Shown: one piece after another, positions 1-7,840 of the stretch
How positions within the stretch are numbered: position 1 is the first letter of the stretch
Layout of the letters: every line of letters begins with the position of its first letter
Assembly (NCBI GenBank): GCA_947584295.1
Contig: CANPWM010000007.1
Coordinates: 1 to 53,213 of the forward strand
Source of the DNA: an uncultured Oscillospiraceae bacterium
GTDB lineage: Bacteria > Bacillota > Clostridia > Oscillospirales > Oscillospiraceae
Length of the DNA: 53,213 bases
Reading direction: 5' to 3'
Notes under the pieces: model-generated
The model's input: the letters and a program-made list of their open reading frames with translations, nothing else
What the model was told of the DNA's origin: nothing
Database searches by the model: none
Translations under genes and position numbers: made by a program

Positions 1-155
1 TGCTTGTCGCCGTCGGTGTCAAAGCTGACCTCGGAGGTGTGGGCGCCGCAGTCCAGGCACTGGACATACACGCACCATCCGCCCTCCTCCTCCACGCACC
101 CCACGCCGCCGCAGCAGGGGCAGTCCTCCAGGTAAATATCGTCAAAATGATCCAT
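1..155 (-). CDS. Lar-like zinc-ribbon protein (5' part, runs off window)
   Basis: The leftward reading frame starts at an ATG at 155 and runs off the left edge, so only the first 51 residues are visible. The N-terminus has a CPCC pair followed about 23 residues later by CLDC, which suggests one four-cysteine zinc ribbon (CPxCGG...VxCxxCGA). This layout is typical of the Lar/restriction-alleviation-like small zinc-ribbon proteins common in phages and Clostridia. A real restriction-alleviation role is not shown. A matching promoter (TTGACA, 17-nt spacer, TAAACT) lies just upstream at 199-227. The product could equally be another small zinc-ribbon protein. Confidence 0.6.
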   Translation of the reverse strand, partial: MDHFDDIYLEDCPCCGGVGCVEEEGGWCVYVQCLDCGAHTSEVSFDTDGDK

Positions 156-198
156 GTTCCTCTACCCTTTCCCAGCGCCGCGGGCGCTGTCTGATGTC

Positions 199-227
199 AG
201 TTTACACCGCGCCGCCCGCCCTGTCAA
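199..227 (-). promoter_or_regulatory. Sigma-A-type promoter for the Lar-like gene
   Basis: Read leftward, TTGACA (222-227) and TAAACT (199-204) are separated by exactly 17 nt. The -10 ends about 44 nt from the start codon of the zinc-ribbon gene. Confidence 0.6.
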
Positions 228-298
228 GGCGGACAGCCGGGATTCGACGCGGTTTATGAAAAAGTGGCCAAAAAATCCGGCAAATTTTCAGGTTTATT

Positions 299-327
299 TT
301 GACATTTCGGCAAATTTGTGCTATTTT
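299..327 (+). promoter_or_regulatory. Sigma-A-type promoter for pap
   Basis: TTGACA (299-304), a 17-nt spacer and TATTTT (322-327), preceded by TGC as in extended -10 elements. It lies 40 nt before the ATG of the polyphosphate phosphotransferase gene. Confidence 0.6.
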
Positions 328-367
328 AACAGTGTGCAAATAAAATTTACTCTTGGAGGTGTACCCC

Positions 368-1879
368 ATGATCCTTGACTATAACCGCAAAGACGACAAT
401 CTGGACAAAGAGACCCGCAAGGCGGAGATCAAACGCCTGCGGGCCCAGCTGGTGGGTCAGCAGCTGGCTATCCGGGAGGCGAAGCTGCCCGTCATCGTAC
501 TGCTGGAGGGCTGGGACTGCGCCGGGAAGGGCAACCTGATCAACGAGCTTATCTGCGAAATGGATCCCCGCTTCTTCTCCGTGAAGAATTTTGGCCGCGT
601 CCCGGAGAGCGAGGAGCGATACCCCTTCCTGAAGAAATTCTTCGACGTCCTGCCGGAGAACGGGAAATTCCTCTTTATGGACACCGGCTGGATGGAGGAC
701 ACAGTGGGGAAATATCTGCGCCGGGAGATCCCCAAGGAGGAATACGAGCGGCGGGTCAACTCCTGCGCCGTCCTGGAGCGGCAGCTGCGGGACAACGGCT
801 ATGTGGTGGTAAAGCTCTTCCTGCACATCTCCCGGTCCGAGCAGCTCCAGCGCATCACGGCCCTGCGGGAGAACCGGGACACCCAGTGGCGCATCTCCGG
901 GGACGATCTGTGGCAGCAGCAGGAGTACGACAGGTTCCTCAAGACCTACGACAGCTTCATGGAGGACACGGAAAAGACCTTCCCCTGGCACGTGCTGGAC
1001 GGCGAGAGCCGCAAAAAGGCGCTGTACGACGCCCTGACGGCCATCACCGGCGCCGTGGACAAGGCCGTTCGCGCGGGTCGATATGACGGCGCGCCCTCCG
1101 GGCAGAAGTTCCCCCTCCTGGGCCGCCCCTCCCAGAAGGACGCGGATCTGTCCGCCTCCATCAGCGAGGAGGAATATAAGGAGGAGCTGGAGAAGCTCCA
1201 GAAGAAGCTGGCCAAGCTCCACAACCAGATCTACCGCAAGAAGATCCCCGTGGTCATCTGCTACGAGGGCTGGGACGCCGCCGGGAAGGGCGGCAACATA
1301 CGAAGGCTGGCCTATCCCCTGGATCCCCGGGGCTTTGACGTGATCCCCATTGCCAGCCCCACGCCGGGGGAGCTGGCCCGGCACTACCTGTGGCGGTTCT
1401 GGACGAAGCTGCCCCGCAGCGGCCATGTGGCCATCTTTGACCGCACCTGGTACGGCCGGGTGATGGTGGAGCGGATTGAGGGCTTCTGCACCGAGAACGC
1501 CTGGAAGCGGGCCTACGGGGAGATCAACGAGTTTGAAAAGGAGCTTACCGACTGGGGTACCGTGGTGCTGAAGTTCTGGATCCACATCGACCCGGACACC
1601 CAGCTGGAGCGGTTCCAGGCCCGGCAGAACACCCCGGAAAAGCAGTGGAAGATCACCGACGAGGACTGGCGCAACCGGGACAAGTGGCCCCAGTATGAGG
1701 AGGCCGTAGAGGATATGCTGCAAAAGACCAGCACCGAGTACGCCCCCTGGTACATCGTGGAGTCCGTGGATAAGAAATACGCCCGCATCAAGGTCCTGCG
1801 GATCGTCACCGACGCCCTGGAGCGGGCCGTGGAGGAGAACGTCGTCCGGGGCATAAAGAGCCAGCGGAAGAAGAAGTGA
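368..1879 (+). CDS. pap: Polyphosphate:AMP phosphotransferase, two PPK2 domains
   Basis: A 503-residue cytoplasmic enzyme with two PPK2 kinase domains in tandem. The family moves phosphate between polyphosphate and nucleoside mono- or diphosphates. Walker A motifs are at about 47-56 (EGWDCAGKGN) and 299-309 (YEGWDAAGKGG). Only the second half keeps the canonical FDRTWYGRVMVER segment (357-369). The equivalent place in the first half reads MDTGWMEDTVGKYL, so the C-terminal domain is probably the catalytic one, as in known two-domain PAP enzymes. The ATG at 368 was chosen over an upstream in-frame TTG (353) because GGAGG at 355-359 is spaced correctly for it. Monocistronic, with its own promoter and a strong hairpin downstream. 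Acceptor nucleotide (AMP or NDP) is not provable from sequence. Confidence 0.93.
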   Translation: MILDYNRKDDNLDKETRKAEIKRLRAQLVGQQLAIREAKLPVIVLLEGWDCAGKGNLINELICEMDPRFFSVKNFGRVPESEERYPFLKKFFDVLPENGKFLFMDTGWMEDTVGKYLRREIPKEEYERRVNSCAVLERQLRDNGYVVVKLFLHISRSEQLQRITALRENRDTQWRISGDDLWQQQEYDRFLKTYDSFMEDTEKTFPWHVLDGESRKKALYDALTAITGAVDKAVRAGRYDGAPSGQKFPLLGRPSQKDADLSASISEEEYKEELEKLQKKLAKLHNQIYRKKIPVVICYEGWDAAGKGGNIRRLAYPLDPRGFDVIPIASPTPGELARHYLWRFWTKLPRSGHVAIFDRTWYGRVMVERIEGFCTENAWKRAYGEINEFEKELTDWGTVVLKFWIHIDPDTQLERFQARQNTPEKQWKITDEDWRNRDKWPQYEEAVEDMLQKTSTEYAPWYIVESVDKKYARIKVLRIVTDALERAVEENVVRGIKSQRKKK

Positions 1880-1908
1880 CCTCCCGCCCACAAGGGAAAT
1901 ACAGCGGA

Positions 1909-1940
1909 AAATACCCCCCGGATTCCTCCGGGGGGTATTT
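1909..1940 (+). terminator. Hairpin terminator after pap
   Basis: A perfect 14-bp stem (1909-1922 with 1927-1940), loop TTCC, and an A-rich/T-rich stem base (AAAT...ATTT). No long T-tract follows. It sits 29 nt after the pap stop codon. Confidence 0.65.
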
Positions 1941-1946
1941 GAGACT

Positions 1947-2096
1947 GTCGGAAAAAGCCCTAACGGGCTTTTTCCGACAAGGGGAACGTGCGGGAAATTT
2001 TCGCTGAATTTTGCGAAATTCAGCGAAAATCTCCCTGCTGTCGCCCTTCTCGCACGCAGAGCGTACGCTTGTGCGACAAAAGGGATTTTTTCCGAC
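1947..2096. repeat. 150-bp hairpin-packed, MITE-like intergenic element
   Basis: The element begins with GTCGGAAAAAGCCC, which forms a perfect 14-bp hairpin with 1965-1978. It ends at 2082-2096 with GGGATTTTTTCCGAC, an inverted near-copy of the same terminus. Inside are a perfect 15-bp inverted repeat (1997-2011 with 2016-2030) and a CGCAC/GTGCG hairpin around the palindrome AGCGTACGCT. No protein-coding content was seen. The first hairpin alone could act as a terminator; the matching outer ends suggest a non-autonomous mobile element. Confidence 0.5.
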
Positions 2097-2146
2097 GTAC
2101 ATGCCGCCGGGAAAAATATCGAATTTGAATTCTTTGACAAATCGGA

Positions 2147-2178
2147 AGACACCCCCCGGAGAAATCCGGGGGGTGTTT
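2147..2178 (-). terminator. Terminator of the SLH-protein gene
   Basis: Stem 2149-2160 with 2165-2176 (12 bp perfect, extendable by G-U and A-U), loop GAAA, 21 nt downstream of the stop codon of the leftward surface-protein gene. Its core resembles the hairpin at 1909-1940, so the two convergent genes end in similar hairpins. Confidence 0.65.
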
Positions 2179-2198
2179 CTATTCATTTATCCAGTTAT

Positions 2199-5100
2199 TC
2201 AGTTGACGTCGTGTCCGTCGTAGCCGCTGTGGGCCTCGCTCCAGGCCTGCTCCAGCGCCGCCCAATCCCGCACGGGCAGGGGCGACAGCCATCGCTCGAA
2301 CCGCTCGCCGCCCACGGCAAGGCCGTCTATGACGCAGGTGTGGGAGTTGGTGGCCTCCTGCACGTCGGCGTAGTACCAGGCGGTGGCGTCCATGTTGTCC
2401 GGCCACAGGATCATCTGCTTCTCCGGCAGAAGCCCGTCCTTGTGGGGCTTGCGGCCCAGAAGGCGGTTGTAAACCGTCATGGCCTCGGCCCTGGTCAGGC
2501 TGCGGTCAGGATAGAAGTGGCTGGTGGAGCCGTCGCCCAGGAAAAGCGCCAGCTCCTCCGCCGCGGCCACATACCGGGCGTACCAGGCGGCGGGGCCAAC
2601 GTCGTCGAACTTGGTGTGGAAGCCGCCGGTATCCACGTCGTAGTCGTAGAGCCTCACCATCATGGTGGCCATCTCGGCGCGGGTGATGGGGTCGTCGGGG
2701 TGGAAAAGCCCGTCGTCCTTGCCCGCCACAACGCCCAGCTTCTCCAGGGTGGAGACGGCGTTGTTGTACCAGTCCGTGATCTCCACGTCGGGGAAGGAGT
2801 TCTCCTTGGACCAGTACTGCTCCCTGACCTCCTCCTTCAGAAGCCGGAAGATGACGGTGGCGATCTCCGCCCGGGTGATCTCCCCGTTGGGGGCCACGAT
2901 CCCGCCGGGCTTGCCGATGATGTAGGCGTAGTGGTCGTGGTCGTCCAGCTCCACGTCCGGCCCGCCGGGGGTGGGGGGATCCGGGGGGATCAGGCCGCCG
3001 TTCCCGCTGACGATGGAGTACTCCTTTTCAATGCGGTTGCGGTAATTGCCGATGCCCTGATAGACGATCTTGATTTTTCCGGGTTCGACAAAGTCCTTTT
3101 CATCGGATATTTCATTCCAAACTCCCTTGTCGTCCTGCCGGTAATAGGTGACGGTGTAATCTGTCCCCTCTGTCAAATCCTGCTTTCCCTCCGCGTTATT
3201 GTCGTTTCGGAGGGCGCCTGCCTCGGCTATATGGGGCTTGCCGTCGTAGGGGTATGACTCCACAAAATCATCGGTGAGCTTCACGCCGGTGTAGAAGGCG
3301 GGAAATTTGTCGGCGTTCTCAGGGGCTTTCCCCGCTTCCCGGTCAAGATAGGTATACTCCACAACATGCGGGTCATACTCCGCTATCGTGTCGGAAATAT
3401 AGGTAGTTACATCGTGATATTGTGTATCCTTATTGTCCGTGATACTCTGCGGGTAGATGGTCAAATAGCTGTTGTGTTCTATAACATCATAGTCATTTTT
3501 TTGAACATTCTCCCTGCCGTTTGTCGCATCATCTATATAGGCAGCGATTTTTATAACGTAATCATATATACCGGCATCCGATTCGTTGTTCGGTTCCAGG
3601 GACTGGGGCCACTCGTTTTCCGCTTGCTGGAAGGTATAGCCATTATTCCCCTCTCTTCTGACGATAAAACCGTTGTCCTTCGTCTCGGCTCCGTCTGTCA
3701 GGGTGTCATATGCCGACTCATAGTCAGGCCAGTCGTAGGCAACATTCTTTTTCTTGTCCGCGGGAGGCGTACCGTCATGGGTACCTTCCGGGGTGGTTAC
3801 ACTCGCATTCTTTTCAAAAACACTCCCGTTATATATCTTTGAGCCGCCGAATGTCCAGTAGTTCACAGGACGCGGAGTAATTTTAACCGATAGTTTGTCC
3901 ACCTGCACATCGCCGGTCTTTGCTCCGCTTATAGTGGCAGAAACATCCACCTTTCCTATTGTGTAATTTCCGGCCCTGTCCCCCTCCAGTGAAAACTTTT
4001 CAGCCTTAAGATCAATGGTCTCTTTGCCTTCATCTACATGCTCGACTCCAACAGTCGGCACCCCGGCTGTTCCCGGCAGACACAGGCTGACCTGCCCTTT
4101 ATCACCGTCTACAATGCCTTCAAGCGCACAAACACCGCTTTCCAGCTTTAATGTGTGTTCAAGGGCATCGTAGCGGTAGGAAAAGATAAGCTCCTTTTCC
4201 GCCTTATCATATTCGCATTTGAATCCCAGGTTTCGGTCATTAAAGGTCGAATCGTCTATGGATATTTTGACATCTACCTGCTTGGGGGTAACAATGATCG
4301 TTCCCGGCATCAAAATGGCGTTTTCAATGTCTTCGCCTGTCATGGTGAAGTAGTCTCTCCAATTATCCACAAGCTCAGAGGCAAGGTCGATTGTCTGATT
4401 GGAGCTGTCAGTAACGTCAGTCCGTCCATGTCCGGCAAGGCTTTTATCATTTTTCAGAGTTACCGTCACTGCACTTCCATTCTTTTTTGCCTCAAACTCT
4501 TTAAAGGTATGCTCAGTCCCGTCATACTCTGCCGTGACCGTTACGGGTGTGATGATTATGGTCTCACTTTCATTCAGAAAATGATAGGTATATTCAAATG
4601 GCCCCGACTCGTCGACAGTTGTAGGCGCGGAGCCGTCGGGTGTACTCCATCGTCCTTCTCCATAACCTGAATCCGAAGCTCCTACTGTTGGAACTTCCAG
4701 CTCGGCTGTTCCGGTCTGAGACAAGTATCTTCCGTCAATTAACGTTACTACCTCGAATTTCTCTTCATTGCTATCATCGTCCCATTTGCCGTTTTCTATC
4801 TTATAGGTTATTTTCTTTTGATATTTGTCAGCATAATTATCGCCTCCGGTTAATTTATCCACACGCTCGGTGGTATATTTACCGTCACAAAGCTCATTTA
4901 TATCGTAATAAAGGTAAATTTGGTTCGTTCCTGACGATGAAACATTACCTGACGCCGATATGGTATAATATAAATAGCGATAATCAGTACCGTCTTTATG
5001 TAATGTTATATCTTTGGGAGCTTTATACGAATTTAATGGAGTATTCGCACGAAGGTTAACAGAAGATTCCTCCATCCATTCCAAAGTTTTCCCATCTGCT

Positions 5101-5966
5101 CCAAGATAATAAGTAGTAACTTTACATGGATATTCTTTTATCACCCAAACAGCGTAAAGATGCACATCCTTATCTAAGGGAATCGTATTTCCGGGCGCAC
5201 AATCCGGATCGCCTTCAGTCGCTAAAAAGTCCCTGCTCCATCCGGCAAATTCGTATCCTTCAGGAGTGGTAAAGCTTGAAAATTGCGAGGAGGGGATTTC
5301 ACCATTCCATCTTCCCTGAGGCTTAATGTTGTCTTGCCCTGTCGGTGGATTGTAATGGTAAAAAACTTTAGGCTCAGAATTGGTTTTATTTTCCCAGACT
5401 GCTACCAATGTATTGTCACCTAAAATTTGCAATTCAGTTCCTTGGGAGTAAATCTTGTCATACTTTCCTTTCCAATGTGAAAATTGCTTGCCCTCCGGAG
5501 GAATAAAAATATTTGTTGCGTCTGGCAATTTGACCTTATCAAAAAAACTTGTTCTTACTACAGAATTTTTTCCAACGGCTCCTTCTCCGGGCTCAAAAAT
5601 CAAATCGTATTCAGAACTTTTTGATTCCCAAATAGCTGTAAAAGTAATATCGTGATATACTGGAGGCACTTTAAACGTCACAGGAAATATCTTCTCTGTA
5701 CCTTCAGCTTTCCATCCGGTAAGAATAGTTTTATTTTTTTGTGAACCATATGCGGACGGAAATTGCACAGTCTCACCCGCACTCACTGTAACTGAACCAC
5801 TAAACCCGTCTGTAAAAACAGCTCCTTCCTGATTTAACTCAAACGTCACCGTATACGTCTCCTCCGCCCGGGTCTCTATCACCGTGGCGCACAGAGACAG
5901 CGCCAGCACAGCCGTCAGCAGCAGGGCCAGCGCGCGTTTTCCGATCCCGTGATTTGTAAGCTCCAT
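2199..5966 (-). CDS. Large SLH-anchored surface protein with InlB-type and MBG-like repeats
   Basis: A 1255-residue exported cell-surface protein. The N-terminus has a Sec signal peptide (KRALALLLTAVLALSL... ending near TRAEE). Then come about three InlB/Listeria-Bacteroides-type beta-grasp repeats ending in AVW-like motifs, a MucBP-like segment, several MBG/Ig-like modules (AEYDGTEHTF, YPYDGKPH) and three SLH domains near the C-terminus (ITRAEIATVIFRLL, ITRAEMATMMVRLY, LTRAEAMTVYNRLL). SLH domains bind secondary cell-wall polymer, so the protein is probably an adhesin or S-layer-associated component. The ATG at 5966 is chosen because GGGAGG precedes it by about 10 nt and the signal peptide then starts properly. 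The repeat region (about 3.0-5.8 kb) is visibly more AT-rich than the SLH and signal-peptide coding ends, suggesting an acquired passenger. Confidence 0.9.
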   Translation of the reverse strand: MELTNHGIGKRALALLLTAVLALSLCATVIETRAEETYTVTFELNQEGAVFTDGFSGSVTVSAGETVQFPSAYGSQKNKTILTGWKAEGTEKIFPVTFKVPPVYHDITFTAIWESKSSEYDLIFEPGEGAVGKNSVVRTSFFDKVKLPDATNIFIPPEGKQFSHWKGKYDKIYSQGTELQILGDNTLVAVWENKTNSEPKVFYHYNPPTGQDNIKPQGRWNGEIPSSQFSSFTTPEGYEFAGWSRDFLATEGDPDCAPGNTIPLDKDVHLYAVWVIKEYPCKVTTYYLGADGKTLEWMEESSVNLRANTPLNSYKAPKDITLHKDGTDYRYLYYTISASGNVSSSGTNQIYLYYDINELCDGKYTTERVDKLTGGDNYADKYQKKITYKIENGKWDDDSNEEKFEVVTLIDGRYLSQTGTAELEVPTVGASDSGYGEGRWSTPDGSAPTTVDESGPFEYTYHFLNESETIIITPVTVTAEYDGTEHTFKEFEAKKNGSAVTVTLKNDKSLAGHGRTDVTDSSNQTIDLASELVDNWRDYFTMTGEDIENAILMPGTIIVTPKQVDVKISIDDSTFNDRNLGFKCEYDKAEKELIFSYRYDALEHTLKLESGVCALEGIVDGDKGQVSLCLPGTAGVPTVGVEHVDEGKETIDLKAEKFSLEGDRAGNYTIGKVDVSATISGAKTGDVQVDKLSVKITPRPVNYWTFGGSKIYNGSVFEKNASVTTPEGTHDGTPPADKKKNVAYDWPDYESAYDTLTDGAETKDNGFIVRREGNNGYTFQQAENEWPQSLEPNNESDAGIYDYVIKIAAYIDDATNGRENVQKNDYDVIEHNSYLTIYPQSITDNKDTQYHDVTTYISDTIAEYDPHVVEYTYLDREAGKAPENADKFPAFYTGVKLTDDFVESYPYDGKPHIAEAGALRNDNNAEGKQDLTEGTDYTVTYYRQDDKGVWNEISDEKDFVEPGKIKIVYQGIGNYRNRIEKEYSIVSGNGGLIPPDPPTPGGPDVELDDHDHYAYIIGKPGGIVAPNGEITRAEIATVIFRLLKEEVREQYWSKENSFPDVEITDWYNNAVSTLEKLGVVAGKDDGLFHPDDPITRAEMATMMVRLYDYDVDTGGFHTKFDDVGPAAWYARYVAAAEELALFLGDGSTSHFYPDRSLTRAEAMTVYNRLLGRKPHKDGLLPEKQMILWPDNMDATAWYYADVQEATNSHTCVIDGLAVGGERFERWLSPLPVRDWAALEQAWSEAHSGYDGHDVN

Positions 5967-6036
5967 ATCCACATTGCCTCCCAAAAATTTTCTTCCAAGC
6001 GGAAATGTCAATAAGAAACGTCTGTCAAAGGGTCAT

Positions 6037-6077
6037 CATCCCTCCCATCGGGAGGGATGGCTTGAGGTACCTCAAGC
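6037..6077 (-). promoter_or_regulatory. Two back-to-back hairpins in the SLH-gene leader
   Basis: In the transcript the perfect palindrome GCTTGAGGTACCTCAAGC (6060-6077) is followed at once by a 10-bp stem with 3-nt loop (6037-6046 with 6050-6059). Both lie between the promoter at 6103-6131 and the start codon at 5966. They may be mRNA-stabilising structures, an attenuator or an operator. A similar pair occurs in the leader of the sugar operon at 26911-26955. Confidence 0.5.
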
Positions 6078-6102
6078 CAGAATTTATTTCTTTATCGAAT
6101 AA

Positions 6103-6131
6103 ATTATACTCCCACGTTTCGGCGTTTTCAA
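6103..6131 (-). promoter_or_regulatory. Promoter of the SLH-protein gene
   Basis: Read leftward: TTGAAA (6126-6131), 17-nt spacer, TATAAT (6103-6108). Predicted leader of roughly 130 nt. Confidence 0.7.
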
Positions 6132-6268
6132 GAGGAATGTATAAATTTTTTCAGAAATTTTTTGTTTTTTTGTCTATATTCACCTATACAGCGTCTTTAT
6201 ATTGATTGGCTGTCCATCTACGCGCTTAAAATCCATCTGTATTCCACCCATTTTGGCAATAAAAAACA

Positions 6269-6302
6269 ATCCCCCCGGCGGGCGCGAGGCCTCCGGGGGG
6301 AT
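6269..6302 (-). terminator. Terminator of pepC
   Basis: ATCCCCCCGG pairs with CCGGGGGGAT (6269-6278 with 6293-6302). On the leftward strand a T-run (TTTTTT after TG) follows. It lies 18 nt past the pepC stop codon. Confidence 0.8.
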
Positions 6303-6320
6303 CGCTTTTCGGTTTTGCGT

Positions 6321-7658
6321 TTATTTTGCCAGGGAACCCATGGGATCCCAGGGGTCAAGCTCGATGACCGGCGTCTCCAGCGCCGCCCTCTGCTTCTCGG
6401 TCAGGTACTTCCTGTTGACCACCACCTGATACATATACTGGTCAAACCAGGCGTCGGACATGACGTAATAGCCCTTCTTCCCGGCCTCGTCGCCCCAGCT
6501 GTTCTCCACGCGCCAGCGGGTGGGCTTCCCCGTCTCGTCCAGGTTCACCCCCTGGAACACCATGGCGTGGGTCATCATGCTCTGGCAATAGTTCAGCCTG
6601 TCGGCCTTGGTCATGCTCAGGCTGATCCCCAGGGTGGTTTCATAGTCGAAGTTGTCCGTGTCCAGCGTCCCGGTCTCCCGGTCGGAATACGGCCCCACGT
6701 CGCAGCCGAACCACACCGGCTCGCCGTCCTTCATCTGGGCGATGGCCGCCGCCTTCAGCTCCTCGATGGGCAGGTTCAGGTAGCACACCGGGTCGCCCTC
6801 CTTCACGTTGCCCAGCCTCTGCACCGTGAAGCGGTGATAAAACGGCTTGTCCTGGGTGGGCGCGTTGATCAGGCTTATGTACGCCGACAGATCCATGTCC
6901 ACATACTTGGTGAAGAACTCCCGGGGCGTCAAGCCCCGCTCCCGGATAAAGTTGTCCTCCTTGTCCCGGGCCTCAAAGTCCACGGTCTTGGGCGGCTCGC
7001 CCAGGCAGATCACCAAAATGCGGTAGATCTCGCCCATCATGCGCTCCTTCTCCGCCTCCAGGGCGGCCATGTCCGCGCTGTCAAAGGACATCTTCCGCAA
7101 AATGGACGCATCGGTGCGCAGAAGCTCCGTGATGACCCGGTTCATCTCCCGCGTGGACGAGGACACGGCGCTCTCCGGCATGGCGTACTTGGGTACCACG
7201 CCGTACTTCTTCACCAGATTGGCCATCATGTCCCACTGCCCGCCGTCGCCGATGGGGTCGCGGAGCAGATAGTCCAGCAGGCGGCTGCCCACAGGCTCGT
7301 CCAGCGTGTCCAGAATGTTCTCCAGGAACCAGTTGGACTTCTCCAGCTTATCCCAGAACAGCATATAATTCTGGGAAAGCTCAAAGTCGCCAAGATTCCA
7401 CTTCTTGATGATCCGCGCCCGCATCACGTTCATGGCGGCAAAGAGCCAGCAGCGCCCGCTCTGCTTCTGGTTGGTGACAGGCCCCTGCTTCAATGAGACG
7501 GAGAACGTGTGGGTGGTGTTCCGCCGGGCCTGATGGTTAAGGCAGCTCTTGTTCAGCCCGTTGGTCATCACCGCGTCCCGCGCCACCGCGTTGGCCCTGT
7601 CGGCGGCAAAGGCCGCGCTGAAGCTCGTCAGGGCCTCCGCCGTGATAGTTTGATCCAT
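6321..7658 (-). CDS. pepC: Aminopeptidase C / bleomycin hydrolase (C1 peptidase)
   Basis: A 445-residue cytoplasmic cysteine aminopeptidase of the papain-like C1B family, which forms hexamers and trims peptides from the N-terminus. The catalytic cysteine is C70 in QKQSGRCWLFAAMN. The histidine lies in MTHAMVFQGV and the asparagine in RVENSWGDEAGKKGYYVMSD. The length matches the family and there is no signal peptide. The ATG at 7658 is preferred to the upstream frame start because AGGAGGGGATCATT precedes it. Monocistronic, with its own consensus promoter upstream and a T-tailed terminator downstream. Confidence 0.96.
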   Translation of the reverse strand: MDQTITAEALTSFSAAFAADRANAVARDAVMTNGLNKSCLNHQARRNTTHTFSVSLKQGPVTNQKQSGRCWLFAAMNVMRARIIKKWNLGDFELSQNYMLFWDKLEKSNWFLENILDTLDEPVGSRLLDYLLRDPIGDGGQWDMMANLVKKYGVVPKYAMPESAVSSSTREMNRVITELLRTDASILRKMSFDSADMAALEAEKERMMGEIYRILVICLGEPPKTVDFEARDKEDNFIRERGLTPREFFTKYVDMDLSAYISLINAPTQDKPFYHRFTVQRLGNVKEGDPVCYLNLPIEELKAAAIAQMKDGEPVWFGCDVGPYSDRETGTLDTDNFDYETTLGISLSMTKADRLNYCQSMMTHAMVFQGVNLDETGKPTRWRVENSWGDEAGKKGYYVMSDAWFDQYMYQVVVNRKYLTEKQRAALETPVIELDPWDPMGSLAK

Positions 7659-7718
7659 AATGATCCCCTCCTGAGAAAAAAATTGCCTCAAAAGACATTT
7701 TTAATTGAATACCTTTGG

Positions 7719-7747
7719 ATTTTAGCACTTTATCGCGTTCGTGTCAA
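7719..7747 (-). promoter_or_regulatory. Promoter of pepC
   Basis: Leftward TTGACA (7742-7747), 17 nt, TAAAAT (7719-7724) with TGC immediately before the -10 (extended -10). It lies about 60 nt before the start codon. Confidence 0.75.
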
Positions 7748-7769
7748 TCGCGACGTGGATAAAGCCGCA

Positions 7770-7805
7770 AAAATCCGGGAACGGCGTCGCCTGTTCCCGG
7801 ATTTT
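7770..7805 (-). terminator. Terminator ending the arabinan operon
   Basis: Perfect 13-bp stem (7770-7782 with 7793-7805) with a TTTT/AAAA base, 36 nt after the ATPase stop codon. It separates the long operon from the pepC promoter. Confidence 0.85.
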
Positions 7806-7840
7806 CAGTTGCCCGGGCGCTCTCGCGCCGGTTGGGTGCA

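Noticed and set aside
103..155. Assigning the left-edge gene firmly as a restriction-alleviation protein
   Set aside because: Only 51 residues are visible; the four-cysteine ribbon is shared by many small zinc proteins.
347..2186. Leftward 601- and 126-codon frames opposite pap
   Set aside because: Antisense shadows of the clearly conserved PPK2 gene.
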